A stretch of 64,000 nucleotides of DNA, from contig NC_009486.1 of NCBI RefSeq assembly GCF_000016785.1, forward strand, positions 1,116,001-1,180,000. Direction: 5' to 3'. The position numbers and the translations under genes were made by a program. Shown in pieces: positions 26,110 to 33,013 of this stretch (positions are counted from its first letter, which is position 1; the number at the start of each line of letters is the position of its first letter). The notes below the pieces were generated by a model, which saw nothing but the letters and a program-made list of their open reading frames with translations, was not told the origin of the DNA and did not search any database. This DNA comes from Thermotoga petrophila RKU-1. GTDB lineage: Bacteria > Thermotogota > Thermotogae > Thermotogales > Thermotogaceae.

Positions 26110-26132
26110 GAAAAGGGACCCTCTCGGGTCCC
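26110..26132 (-). terminator. Intrinsic terminator of the FMN riboswitch
   Basis: On the reverse strand GGGACCC-GAGA-GGGTCCC is followed by TTTTCTTTT. It lies between the riboswitch aptamer and the ribD SD, so FMN binding most likely causes premature termination. Confidence 0.85.
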
Positions 26133-26150
26133 ATATAATCTCCACATCAC

Positions 26151-26264
26151 GCTCTCTCCCATCCGGACTTTCACCGTCGGCCCCGGAATTCCACCGGGTC
26201 AACCCTCCTGAGAGGGCTCGCGGGCTTTCACCGCCGGTCGGGAATTCCACCCTGCCCCGAGAGC
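26151..26264 (-). ncRNA. FMN riboswitch (RFN element)
   Basis: The reverse strand carries the conserved RFN blocks: GGGGCAGGGTGGAATTCCCG at the 5' side, ACCGGCGGTGAAAGCCCGCGAGC, GGTGGAATTCCGG, and GACGGTGAAAGTCCGGATGG at the 3' side, closed by a P1 stem of GCTCTC with GAGAGC. It lies directly upstream of ribD and represses the rib operon when FMN is abundant. Confidence 0.96.
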
Positions 26265-26270
26265 GTTTCT

Positions 26271-26299
26271 TTTGTATTCAGTTTTCTCCATTCTATCAA
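26271..26299 (-). promoter_or_regulatory. Promoter of the riboflavin operon
   Basis: TTGATA (26294-26299) and TACAAA (26271-26276) with a 17-bp spacer on the reverse strand. The predicted start coincides with the 5' end of the riboswitch. Confidence 0.65.
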
Positions 26300-26335
26300 G
26301 GATTTATTTCCAGAAGGTGAACAGATCTTTTAACT

Positions 26336-26590
26336 TCATCTGCCGATCACTCTGTTTTTTCCACGCTGTTTTGCCAGATAGAGGTTATCGTCTGCTTCTT
26401 TGAGAAGATCGTCTATTGTCTCATGATCTTTCATTTCGCAAACACCGATACTCACGGTTACATTCAAGCCGTTTTCAAAGACTTCTTTCTCGATCTTAGT
26501 CCTGATTCTCTCAGCGAGGCTCACCGCTTCGTTCAACTTCGTTTCAGGACAGAGGATCAAAAACTCTTCTCCACCCCACCTCGCAATCAC
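26336..26590 (-). pseudogene. C-terminal half of a GGDEF domain, cut by the IS element
   Basis: The frame encodes VIARWGGEEFLILCPETK near its start (a GGEEF active-site loop), then TVSIGV and ADDNLYLAKQRGKNRVIG, the standard end of a diguanylate cyclase domain. The first half of the domain is missing. Translation upstream of about 26590 runs into the right end of the TnpB element, so the apparent first 20 residues are IS-encoded. It is either a remnant of the gene at 27941-28715 after a deletion, or of another gene. It is probably not functional. Confidence 0.8.
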
Positions 26591-26720
26591 TTGACCTCCT
26601 CCCAATCCCCTGAAGGGGATGGGATTCTTGGTGGCTCTCAGGCCACCTTCCATGGAGCCAAAGATGCTCCATGGCCACAGAGGTGTGGATGAAACCTCAC
26701 ACCTCTGACGGGGGCCAAGC
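26591..26720 (-). ncRNA. Possible omega RNA (guide RNA of TnpB)
   Basis: In characterised elements the guide RNA covers the 3' end of tnpB and the right end of the IS, and its guide is the flanking DNA. Here the last tnpB codons and the right end form stacked hairpins. The guide would begin GTGATTGCGAGGTGGGGTGG on the reverse strand, just beyond 26591. Limits are estimated; no transcript data exist here. Confidence 0.5.
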
Positions 26721-27846
26721 CCGCTACTACCTGGCCTGTGCCAGGATACCTTTTCCAGATGTTGATTGCTCCAACTCCGTCCCTGTGATACTCAAAACCA
26801 CAGGCTTTGCAGTGGTATCTTCTTCCGTTCGGATTGTTCTTTGCACCACAGTTAGGACACGTCTTGCTTGTATTCGCTTCTGAGATGAGTTTCACTTCGA
26901 TTCCGAACTGCTCTGCTTTGTACCTTATCATCTCGATGAGTTTTCTGAACTGCCACTGGTGGATCTTCTGGTTCGCGTTGTCGCTGTAGTCTGCTCTTTC
27001 TCTGATCCCTGTGACGTCTCCTATCACGATGGTTCTGATTTGTTTTCTGAGGCACAGCCCGATGAAACTGCTTGTGATCTTGTGCATGATGTCGTTGATC
27101 TGGTTTCTGAGCCGTCTCAGGGCTCTTTTCTTTGCACTAACAAGCTTGTTGTACCTTCTTGATCCCTTCTTGCACTCTGCTATGGCAGACTGAAAACTTG
27201 CAAGGCGTTTGTTTCGATAGCGAAGAGTGCTGCTGAGGACTCCTCCGTGGTAGCTGATGACTTCTTTTCCATCAAAGCACGTGATGGGACGGAGCACTCC
27301 AAGGTCGGCCGCCATAACACCAGAGCCAGCATTCTTCTCTTCAATCTCCACCTCTATCGCAAGGTGGAGATAGTATCCATCTTCAAAGACAAGTCTTGCC
27401 TGTTTGATGCGAAGGGGAGGTTTGAGAGGTGTTTGTACAACAAATGGTTCTCGTTCTTTGCCCAAAGACAATCTCAGGGTACCGTCTGGCAGAAGTTTTA
27501 CAGCGCTTTCTTTCCATATGAACGGCAGATAGCGTTTTTTCTTGTGGGGAGGTTTTGCATCTTGATTCTTTTTGGCTGCTTTGAAGTACCCTTTGAGGGC
27601 TTGAAAGTAGAGCTGAACAAATGCCTGCTTTGAATGGACGTGGATTTTGATGTTTTCTGCCCAGCGGAGGATGTATTTGTCTGCGGCAGGCCAGGACAGC
27701 CAGAAGCCTTTCTTTTGGTGTATCTTTCGCACAAGAGACATCGTTTTGTTGTAGATTCTTGCTGCTGTGCGGTTGAGTTCTTCGCACATTCGATTCAAAT
27801 GTCCTGGTACGGCGAGTTTGTAGGTTCGTATCACACGTCCGGGCAT
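26638..27846 (-). CDS. tnpB: TnpB, RNA-guided RuvC-like nuclease of an IS605-type element
   Basis: A 402-residue protein of normal full length. The RuvC triad is present: AADLGV (D181), ISEANTSKTC (E323) and HRDGVGAIN (D356). The zinc ribbon has CPNC (330, 333) and CKAC (346, 349). TnpB nucleases cut DNA beside the element's target motif, guided by an RNA from the element's right end; they are ancestors of Cas12. No TnpA is present, so it cannot move without help. The intact active site suggests the nuclease is or recently was functional. ATG start with GGGAG seven bases upstream. Confidence 0.93.
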   Translation of the reverse strand: MPGRVIRTYKLAVPGHLNRMCEELNRTAARIYNKTMSLVRKIHQKKGFWLSWPAADKYILRWAENIKIHVHSKQAFVQLYFQALKGYFKAAKKNQDAKPPHKKKRYLPFIWKESAVKLLPDGTLRLSLGKEREPFVVQTPLKPPLRIKQARLVFEDGYYLHLAIEVEIEEKNAGSGVMAADLGVLRPITCFDGKEVISYHGGVLSSTLRYRNKRLASFQSAIAECKKGSRRYNKLVSAKKRALRRLRNQINDIMHKITSSFIGLCLRKQIRTIVIGDVTGIRERADYSDNANQKIHQWQFRKLIEMIRYKAEQFGIEVKLISEANTSKTCPNCGAKNNPNGRRYHCKACGFEYHRDGVGAINIWKRYPGTGQVVAGLAPVRGVRFHPHLCGHGASLAPWKVA

Positions 27847-27940
27847 TTTCCCACTCCCTGTGCTAATTGTAACACAGTTGAACTACAACAACCGTTTACT
27901 ACCCCCTGAAGGGGGATAGCTTGCGTGGTTGGGGTTCTGT

Positions 27941-28715
27941 CATGGAGTCGGCCTGCTATTCCAAGCTCTTTCAGTTCTTTCTTGTTAAGTCCCAATTTCT
28001 TTCCTAAGAGAACAGCGATTCTCGAAGTGTATTCCGGGTGAAGGGCTGTGTAGTGATCTTTCTTGTCGATAATTTTGATCAGTCTTTCGAGCCCTTCTGT
28101 TTCATAGTGAAACTTCAAAATAGACCTCACAAAAATGGAGCGAATGATGAGTATAATTGCGAGTCCTCCAAGTGAACTCCAGAAAGAAGCTGCAAACCAT
28201 TTATTGCCGGGCTTACTCTTGTACTCTAAACCCCAGAACGTCTTCTTTCCTCCCTTTCGAAACTCCACAGAAGCACCGATTGAGTTCAAAATACTGGCCA
28301 CATCCCATTCTACATACGCTGTCCTGTCAGCTATCATTTCTTCCCCCATGCTGTCGTATATTTTGAACAGTGCCCAGAGTCTTTCCCCATCCGATTCCAC
28401 TCTGTAGTATTCTTCTTCGAAACTCGGGGGTTGATTAAGGATCTTTATTTCTTTGATGTGTGGATCTAAAGACTTTATTTCCTCAAAGGCTTCTTCGTTG
28501 AATTCTTCATCGTTTTTTTCTATCGCTTCTTTCAGTTCTGTCCACTGAAAGTATCCACTCGATACGAGATCTACAGACCGCTGAACGATAGTTTTGAAAA
28601 CCTCGAGTTGATAGTCTTCCAGTTTCTTCTGGTAGTGGATTTGAACAAAAGCCACTCCAAAGAAAATGAGCATTGCGACGACTAAGAAAATCCATTTGTA
28701 ACGTTTCAGATACAA
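27941..28715 (-). pseudogene. Membrane sensor HD-GYP-type protein, truncated by the IS
   Basis: About 258 native residues remain. They show a membrane segment at residues 8-24, an extracytoplasmic sensor region, a second membrane segment near residues 178-195, then the start of an HD-GYP domain: DKKDHYTALHPEYTSRIAVLLGKKLGLNKKE followed by GIAGRLHD. The frame leaves the family immediately after LHD and reads into the IS. The catalytic part that would hydrolyse cyclic-di-GMP is lost. TTG start eight bases after GGGGGG. The intact gene was probably a c-di-GMP phosphodiesterase. Confidence 0.8.
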
Positions 28716-28736
28716 AAATCATCCCCCCGAGTTTTT

Positions 28737-29242
28737 TCAAGCCGCTTCTTCGGATGGTTTTGAGAAAAAGCCAACTATCGCGAGAATATCACCCACGAAC
28801 ATGAGTATGAAACCCACCCCGAAAACAACAAGAAGGATCGCTCCCCATTTGTAGAAAGACGCGGTGGTGTTGAAGACTGAGATTTTCAAACTCTCGGCGA
28901 GCATCCTGTAGGCTTTCACCTTGTAAACGAGGGCTATTATTCCAAGAACAACGATGGTTACGAAGCCGGCTAAGTCACACCACCAGCGAACAGACCGCCC
29001 GCGAAGAGTGAAGCAACGAGTGAAACAGAGAAGATCACAGAAACGATCAACAGCAAAACAGCGGGTATCAAGAGGTAGTTGAAGATTCTTCTTTCCCCCA
29101 CTTGCTGTGAAATGTTGTATATGCCGATGAGAAACAGTATGAGCCCCACAAGAGAAAAGATCCACCCTACCACTGGCACCGCACCGAACAGTTTGAATAT
29201 CATCCCTACCCCCGCTAACGTTTTCGCAGTGGAAAGATTCAT
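28737..29242 (-). pseudogene. DUF996-like membrane protein with a frameshift
   Basis: The N-terminal frame (MNLSTAKTLAGVGMIFKLFG...) starts at an ATG with GGAGGTGATACG upstream and stops at 28970-28972 after LFAGGLFAGGVT. A second frame continues LAGFVTIVVLGIIALVYKVKAYRML and runs to 28737. Adding one base at the junction (GTGACT-TAGCC) gives one continuous protein of 168 residues with four or five membrane segments, as expected for DUF996. It is either a true one-base deletion or a sequencing error. Confidence 0.7.
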
Positions 29243-29246
29243 CGTA

Positions 29247-29960
29247 TCACCTCCACCTGAAATTGTACCAGACAAGACCGATCCACTCGTAGATGGCCCG
29301 TGAATTCAGATAGAAAGAGGTGGCATTCGGAAGGAAATCTACGAACTCCGGATCTCCAAAGTAGAATCCAGCGGGGTACGGTGTTACACTCTGGAAAAAA
29401 CTTTTGAAAGTGGAAACAGCCCTTCTCATGTGAATCGAATCGGTTACCAGAATGATGGGCACATCTCCTATTTTTTCCCTCGTGAAAAAGGCGTTTTCGT
29501 ACGTGTTTCTCGATCTGTCTTCAACGGTGATCTTCTCCTCGGGAACACCCAGCGAAACAAGGTAGTCTTTCATTATCATCGCTTCCGGCCTCAGCCCGGT
29601 TAGGCTACCACCGGTTACGAGTATAGGCATTTTTGTCTTCTGGTAGATCTGTACACCTGTCAGAAGCCTTCTCAGAGTGGCATCGCTGAGGTTGTCACCC
29701 GCTTTCGTGTTTCTTTCCACACCACCACCGAGAACAACGATCACAGCATCGTTTGGAAGCGTTGCAGGAACATCGAGGTTTTTCTCGAGAGACCAGAGAA
29801 AGAGAAACTCCCCCACGTAACTGCTGAAAAGATACGCGGTCACTGCCAAAGCCAAGAGGAACCATCTTGCTTTTTTGAAAAAGAAACTCCCCACGATCAA
29901 CAGGAGTATGAAAAGACCGGGTGTTACCAGAAATGCTCCGATGATTTTTTGAAGGAACAT
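29247..29960 (-). CDS. DUF218 (YdcF/ElyC-like) membrane protein
   Basis: A 237-residue protein with two N-terminal membrane segments (residues 5-27 and 32-55) and a DUF218 domain: AVIVVLGGGVERN, ILVTGGS, EDRSRNTYENAFF and ILVTDSIHMRRA are conserved blocks. Relatives such as ElyC and SanA act in cell-envelope metabolism; the exact reaction is unknown. ATG start with GGAGGTGGAAGG. It is followed by the frameshifted DUF996 gene, four bases away, in the same operon. Confidence 0.85.
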   Translation of the reverse strand: MFLQKIIGAFLVTPGLFILLLIVGSFFFKKARWFLLALAVTAYLFSSYVGEFLFLWSLEKNLDVPATLPNDAVIVVLGGGVERNTKAGDNLSDATLRRLLTGVQIYQKTKMPILVTGGSLTGLRPEAMIMKDYLVSLGVPEEKITVEDRSRNTYENAFFTREKIGDVPIILVTDSIHMRRAVSTFKSFFQSVTPYPAGFYFGDPEFVDFLPNATSFYLNSRAIYEWIGLVWYNFRWR

Positions 29961-30022
29961 CCTTCCACCTCCACGTTTATGATTTTAAACGACTGTCGAT
30001 AATCATAGGGGGAGGATGAAGA

Positions 30023-31180
30023 ATGGACGTCTGGAAAGTCCTGGGAAGATACAGCAACGTACTCGTTCTCTCGAGGAAAAACAGCATCCTCATCCTCGAG
30101 ATAAACGGTAAGGCACCGAAGCCGGGAGAGAGTGTGAGAGTCTGGAACAACAAGGTTATGACCGGAAAGGAGCTCAAAGCGAAGCTCCTGGCGCGCTTCG
30201 ATGAAGAACTCTCCCTCAAGGTTCTCAAAGTGCCGGGTCTTCTGGAGTTCTTGCACGACATTTCCCGCGGGTTTGATAAGAAGTACGTTCACTTCGTGAA
30301 GTTGTTCATGAAGTACCTCGTTCCATCTCGATTCCTCAAGATGAACGATGAAGAAAAGAAGATCATAATGAAATCTCTTCCTGAGGTTTTCGAGTCAGGA
30401 CCTTCCAGCGTTCGAATCACGTTTTCCGTCAAGAGCTTCTTTGAGTACGTTCAAAAGAACTTTCCAATCAATCGGAATATAAATGAAGAGGCTCTCAGAA
30501 GAACATTCACTTTGAAAAGACCCATCTTTTCCACCGAAGAGTACGATGTCTATCAGGTGAATGAACCGCTCTCTAAGGGATTCGTGGGGAAGAACTACAT
30601 GGCACTGCCTCTCTCTGGAAAGTACCTGATTGTTGTTTTCAGAAGGAGAAACTTTCCGTTTGTCGTATTCAAACTCAAAGAGGAGCCGGATCTGACCTTC
30701 TTTGAAGATTTTGTGAACGACAAAGTAGCGGTTGAGAAAAGAGAAAACGGCTGGGTCCTCATCTGGAAAGACAGAGAAATGATGGAGTTTGAACTTTTAG
30801 ACAAAGAACTCCTCCCAAGACCTGAAAAACTGGTGGACGATGACCTCTTAGATGCCGTCTTTCTTTTGAACAGCCTTCTGGAAGAAAACGTCAGGTTCGC
30901 TTCAATGCCTTCTTTCGGCATTCAGGAAATGTGGTGGGAGAAAGACAACAATAGAGTGATCCTTGTTGTTAACTCTGTGCGGTTCGGCAGGGTCGTTGCC
31001 GACGTGATTTTGGAAGGCAGATCCCTTTCGGTGAAATTCTACGCTGAAAAGAATTCGGAGGAATTGTCTGCTCACAGCGAAGAGCTTCAGAAGGAATTCG
31101 AAAGATTGGGATTGATCGCGCACGTCTTCTTTTTGAGAAAGGATCCCATGAACTGGGAGGGATTCAATGCATACGGATGA
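30023..31180 (+). CDS. Conserved protein, possibly FliK/YlqG-like partner of FlhX
   Basis: A 385-residue protein with no transmembrane segment. It is rich in beta-strand-like stretches, and the last 60 residues (SVKFYAEKNSEELSAHSEELQ, then FERLGL) resemble the C-terminal domain of flagellar hook-length proteins. It overlaps by 14 bases a FlhB-C-terminal-like gene, the same pairing as Bacillus ylqG-ylqH. That pairing is the main reason for the call. ATG start with GGGGGAGGATG upstream. Function is unknown. Confidence 0.55.
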   Translation: MDVWKVLGRYSNVLVLSRKNSILILEINGKAPKPGESVRVWNNKVMTGKELKAKLLARFDEELSLKVLKVPGLLEFLHDISRGFDKKYVHFVKLFMKYLVPSRFLKMNDEEKKIIMKSLPEVFESGPSSVRITFSVKSFFEYVQKNFPINRNINEEALRRTFTLKRPIFSTEEYDVYQVNEPLSKGFVGKNYMALPLSGKYLIVVFRRRNFPFVVFKLKEEPDLTFFEDFVNDKVAVEKRENGWVLIWKDREMMEFELLDKELLPRPEKLVDDDLLDAVFLLNSLLEENVRFASMPSFGIQEMWWEKDNNRVILVVNSVRFGRVVADVILEGRSLSVKFYAEKNSEELSAHSEELQKEFERLGLIAHVFFLRKDPMNWEGFNAYG

Positions 31181-31427
31181 GATAAAAAAAGCAGTGGCTT
31201 TGAAATACGATCCCTCCAGAACGAGTGCACCTGAGGTTGTGGCAAAGGGTGTGGGTGAAGTTGCAGAAAGGATAATCGAGGTGGCCAAAAGGTATGGCAT
31301 ACCAATAGAAGAAAGGCCGGATATCATAGACGATCTTTTGAGACTTGATCTTTTCTCAGAGATTCCTGAAGAGATGTACCTTGTAATCGCTGAGATATAC
31401 GCCTTTCTGAAAAGATACGACAAATGA
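31167..31427 (+). CDS. FlhX: free-standing FlhB C-terminal domain homologue
   Basis: An 86-residue protein matching the cytoplasmic domain of the flagellar export switch FlhB without its membrane part: KKAVALKYDPSRTSAPEVVAKG, AERIIEVAKRYGIPIEE and IPEEMYLVIAEIYAFL. The autocleavage NPTH site is replaced by DPSR, so it is not self-cleaving. Such FlhX/YlqH proteins can partly stand in for the FlhB domain. ATG start with GGGAGG upstream, within the end of the previous gene. Confidence 0.85.
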   Translation: MHTDEIKKAVALKYDPSRTSAPEVVAKGVGEVAERIIEVAKRYGIPIEERPDIIDDLLRLDLFSEIPEEMYLVIAEIYAFLKRYDK

Positions 31428-31430
31428 AAA

Positions 31431-31454
31431 GAGGTCCCCAGAGGTGGGGACCTC
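31431..31454 (-). terminator. Terminator downstream of tRNA-Pro
   Basis: Stem GAGGTCCCC/GGGGACCTC with a six-base loop. On the reverse strand it is followed by TTTT, fitting termination of the tRNA-Pro transcript; the forward side lacks a T-run. Confidence 0.7.
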
Positions 31455-31458
31455 TGTG

Positions 31459-31535
31459 TGGTCGGGGCGACTGGACTTGAACCAGCGACCTCTTGCGCCC
31501 CATGCAAGCGCGCTAGCCACCTGCGCCACGCCCCG
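31459..31535 (-). tRNA. tRNA-Pro (anticodon GGG)
   Basis: A 77-nt cloverleaf on the reverse strand: acceptor CGGGGCG/CGCCCCG, D arm with GGCGCAGGTGGCTAGCGC, anticodon stem CTTGC/GCAAG with loop ATGGGGC (GGG), T arm GGTTCAAGTCC, and encoded CCA. The CACTTGCATGGGG-type anticodon arm is typical of bacterial tRNA-Pro. Confidence 0.93.
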
Positions 31536-31545
31536 CCGTCTTTAT

Positions 31546-31573
31546 ATTTTATCACAGGATATGAAGATTTCAA
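31546..31573 (-). promoter_or_regulatory. Promoter of tRNA-Pro
   Basis: TTGAAA (31568-31573), 16-bp spacer, TAAAAT (31546-31551) on the reverse strand, ten bases before the tRNA. Confidence 0.7.
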
Positions 31574-31577
31574 CTAT

Positions 31578-31624
31578 GGATTTTCAGTCCGGAGATCGGG
31601 ATTCGGTCCTCTGTGGAGTTGTCA
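31578..31624 (+). pseudogene. Degenerate 3' half of a tRNA-Glu
   Basis: GGATTTTCAGTCCGGAGATC and the following bases match the anticodon arm, T arm and acceptor 3' side of the tRNA-Glu at 31701 over 47 bases. All of the roughly ten differences are transitions, and the last four bases beyond the CCA (GATG) also match. The 5' half is absent. It cannot form a tRNA. Confidence 0.8.
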
Positions 31625-31660
31625 GATGTGTTGGTATCTGGGAAAATTTAACTCTCCCAC

Positions 31661-31689
31661 TTGATTTTCTTTCCGATATGGTTTAAAAT
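31661..31689 (+). promoter_or_regulatory. Promoter of tRNA-Glu
   Basis: TTGATT (31661-31666), 17-bp spacer, TAAAAT (31684-31689), twelve bases before the tRNA. Confidence 0.75.
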
Positions 31690-31700
31690 TACCCTTGGAT

Positions 31701-31775
31701 GGCCCCATAGGATAACGGCCAGTCCGCCGGATTCTCAGTCCGGAGGTCGGGGTTCGATTCCCCGTGGGGCTGCCA
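31701..31775 (+). tRNA. tRNA-Glu (anticodon CTC)
   Basis: A 75-nt cloverleaf: acceptor GGCCCCA...TGGGGCT, D arm with GGATAACGGCC, anticodon stem CCGGA/TCCGG with loop TTCTCAG (CTC), T arm GGTTCGATTCC, encoded CCA. It reads GAG codons. Confidence 0.94.
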
Positions 31776-31797
31776 GATGAAATAGCAGAAGTGTAAA

Positions 31798-31823
31798 GGG
31801 ATGCCAAAGGCATCCCTGTTTTT
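31798..31823 (+). terminator. Terminator of tRNA-Glu
   Basis: GGGATGCC-AAA-GGCATCCC followed by TGTTTTTG. Confidence 0.85.
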
Positions 31824-31870
31824 GTTTTAACTGGTATCTTTCTGCTTTCCAGCGATTCTCAAAAAACACC

Positions 31871-31900
31871 TTGCTTTTTCAGACGAAATTTTAATATAAT
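31871..31900 (+). promoter_or_regulatory. Promoter of the secreted-protein gene
   Basis: TTGCTT (31871-31876), 18-bp spacer, TATAAT (31895-31900). Confidence 0.6.
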
Positions 31901-31932
31901 ACAACATTAAAACTTCATTCAATGACAGGGGG

Positions 31933-32537
31933 ATGATCACGGGAAAGAAAGTGTGTTTTCTGGCCTGTTTGATCTTCTCAGCAGTGCTGTTTTTTGCAAT
32001 AGCGGTGGTATTATTGATGGAACTCAGGAAACTGACACGCTTTCAGAAACGGCGAGAGGACTTGTCGATCAGCTTCAAGCAGTGATAAGCAACACATCTT
32101 CGTTTGAAATACCAAATCCCGATGGTTCTCCAATCGAGTACAAGAACTGGGCAATGAGATTTCTGGAAGGCGCCTCTTCTATGATCTATATTCTAAGCGA
32201 TTTTGAACAACTCGTGGAGGCAGAGGGCTGGCAGTATCTCTACTATGTATTTCAGGCAAGTTTCTCCACTCCTGCCCCCGTCACATCGATCGAAGTCGAG
32301 GGAACAACGGAATATACCACAAAGTTCATCCCATTTCTCCTTAACAACAAACCAGACTTTGTTAAGGATACCTATTTCCTTTCTCTGAAGTTCACAACGG
32401 AGGATGGAACGACAACGGCGGTTCAATGGCCGATGATATTGGTGAATGGAAAGTGCTACTTCTTCTCGTTAGAAATCGTACATACGAATGAAGGAACCGA
32501 AGTCAGACTGTACCCGAAACCACAGCCTATATTGTGA
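31933..32537 (+). pseudogene. Predicted secreted protein with a frameshift in a T-run
   Basis: From the ATG at 31933 the frame reads MITGKKVCFLACLIFSAVLFF, a good signal sequence, and then leaves the long downstream frame at a run of six Ts (31990-31995). One more T would join it to CNSGGIIDGTQETDTL and about 180 further residues, giving a 201-residue secreted or lipid-anchored protein. The downstream frame alone can start at a GTG (31953), but it would then lack the signal peptide and an SD. I do not recognise the mature domain. Possible causes: deletion in the homopolymer, slippage-based switching or a sequencing error. Confidence 0.6.
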
Positions 32538-33005
32538 TCATTTCTCTATTAAAACCCTGCTCCTCACACCGAATCCGTGCCTTTCGAAGAAGCCTTTCTT
32601 CACCTCGAGAGCGTATCTGAAAGGACCTGGCGCGTAGTAGATCTTGCAGGGTTCTTCTCTGCACGGCTCCATCTCCTGAATGGAGAATATGACACCGCTT
32701 CTATCTATGAAAGCGATCTCGAGGGGAACGTACGTGTTCTTCATCCAGAAACCCGAGCGAGTGTCCTTTTCAAAAACAAAGAGCATCCCGAAATCGTCCG
32801 GGATGCTCTTTCTGTACATCAAACCAATGGAACGCAGGGTGGGGGTGTTCGCTATCTCCACATCCAGTTTGAGTGATTTTTCTCCATCGGTAATCACTAT
32901 CTTTCCTTTTGGGAACTTCACCCTGTCGCTCTGTCCAGATGCAACGACCACAACAACTGTCCCGATTGTAATCAGAATCGGCAGAAGAAACTTTTGAAAT
33001 TTCAA
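32538..33005 (-). CDS. DUF192 family protein with N-terminal membrane anchor
   Basis: About 155 residues: a signal-anchor (FQKFLLPILITIGTVVVVVA), then a DUF192 domain with GLMYRKSIPDDFGMLFVF, FWMKNTYVPLEIAFID and the final APGPFRYALEVKKGFFERHG. The fold is a small beta barrel of unknown biochemical function, outside the cytoplasmic membrane. Start is uncertain: a TTG at 33005 is nine bases from GAGGTG, while an ATG at 33014 overlaps the xylA stop (TGATG). The gene is coupled to xylA. Confidence 0.85.
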   Translation of the reverse strand: MKFQKFLLPILITIGTVVVVVASGQSDRVKFPKGKIVITDGEKSLKLDVEIANTPTLRSIGLMYRKSIPDDFGMLFVFEKDTRSGFWMKNTYVPLEIAFIDRSGVIFSIQEMEPCREEPCKIYYAPGPFRYALEVKKGFFERHGFGVRSRVLIEK

Positions 33006-33013
33006 CCCCCACA

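Larger units (their letters stand above)
26591..27940 (-). mobile_element. IS605-family element carrying only tnpB
   Basis: One tnpB gene and no tnpA transposase. The right end shows three strong hairpins (CCATGGAGC...GCTCCATGG, GGTGGC...GCCACC, CCCCTTCAGGGG) and finishes in TCAA, the right cleavage motif known from IS608. The left end carries a similar subterminal hairpin, CCCCCTTCAGGGGG, at about 27899-27913. The right boundary (26591) follows from the TCAA rule. The left boundary is placed after CATGAC, where the interrupted HD-domain frame stops matching its family, and is approximate. Confidence 0.8.

Noticed and set aside
26088-26174. A 29-residue N-terminal extension of RibD
   Set aside because: It would be encoded by the riboswitch terminator and aptamer; the ATG at 26087 has the SD and begins the conserved sequence.
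26591-26653. N-terminal 20 residues of the GGDEF fragment as a real protein start
   Set aside because: These codons lie in the right end of the IS element; only the part after about 26590 matches a GGDEF domain.
31459-31535. Reverse-strand tRNA as tRNA-Ala because of the TGCA in the anticodon arm
   Set aside because: The 7-base loop ATGGGGC between CTTGC and GCAAG puts GGG at positions 34-36, and the arm matches bacterial tRNA-Pro.
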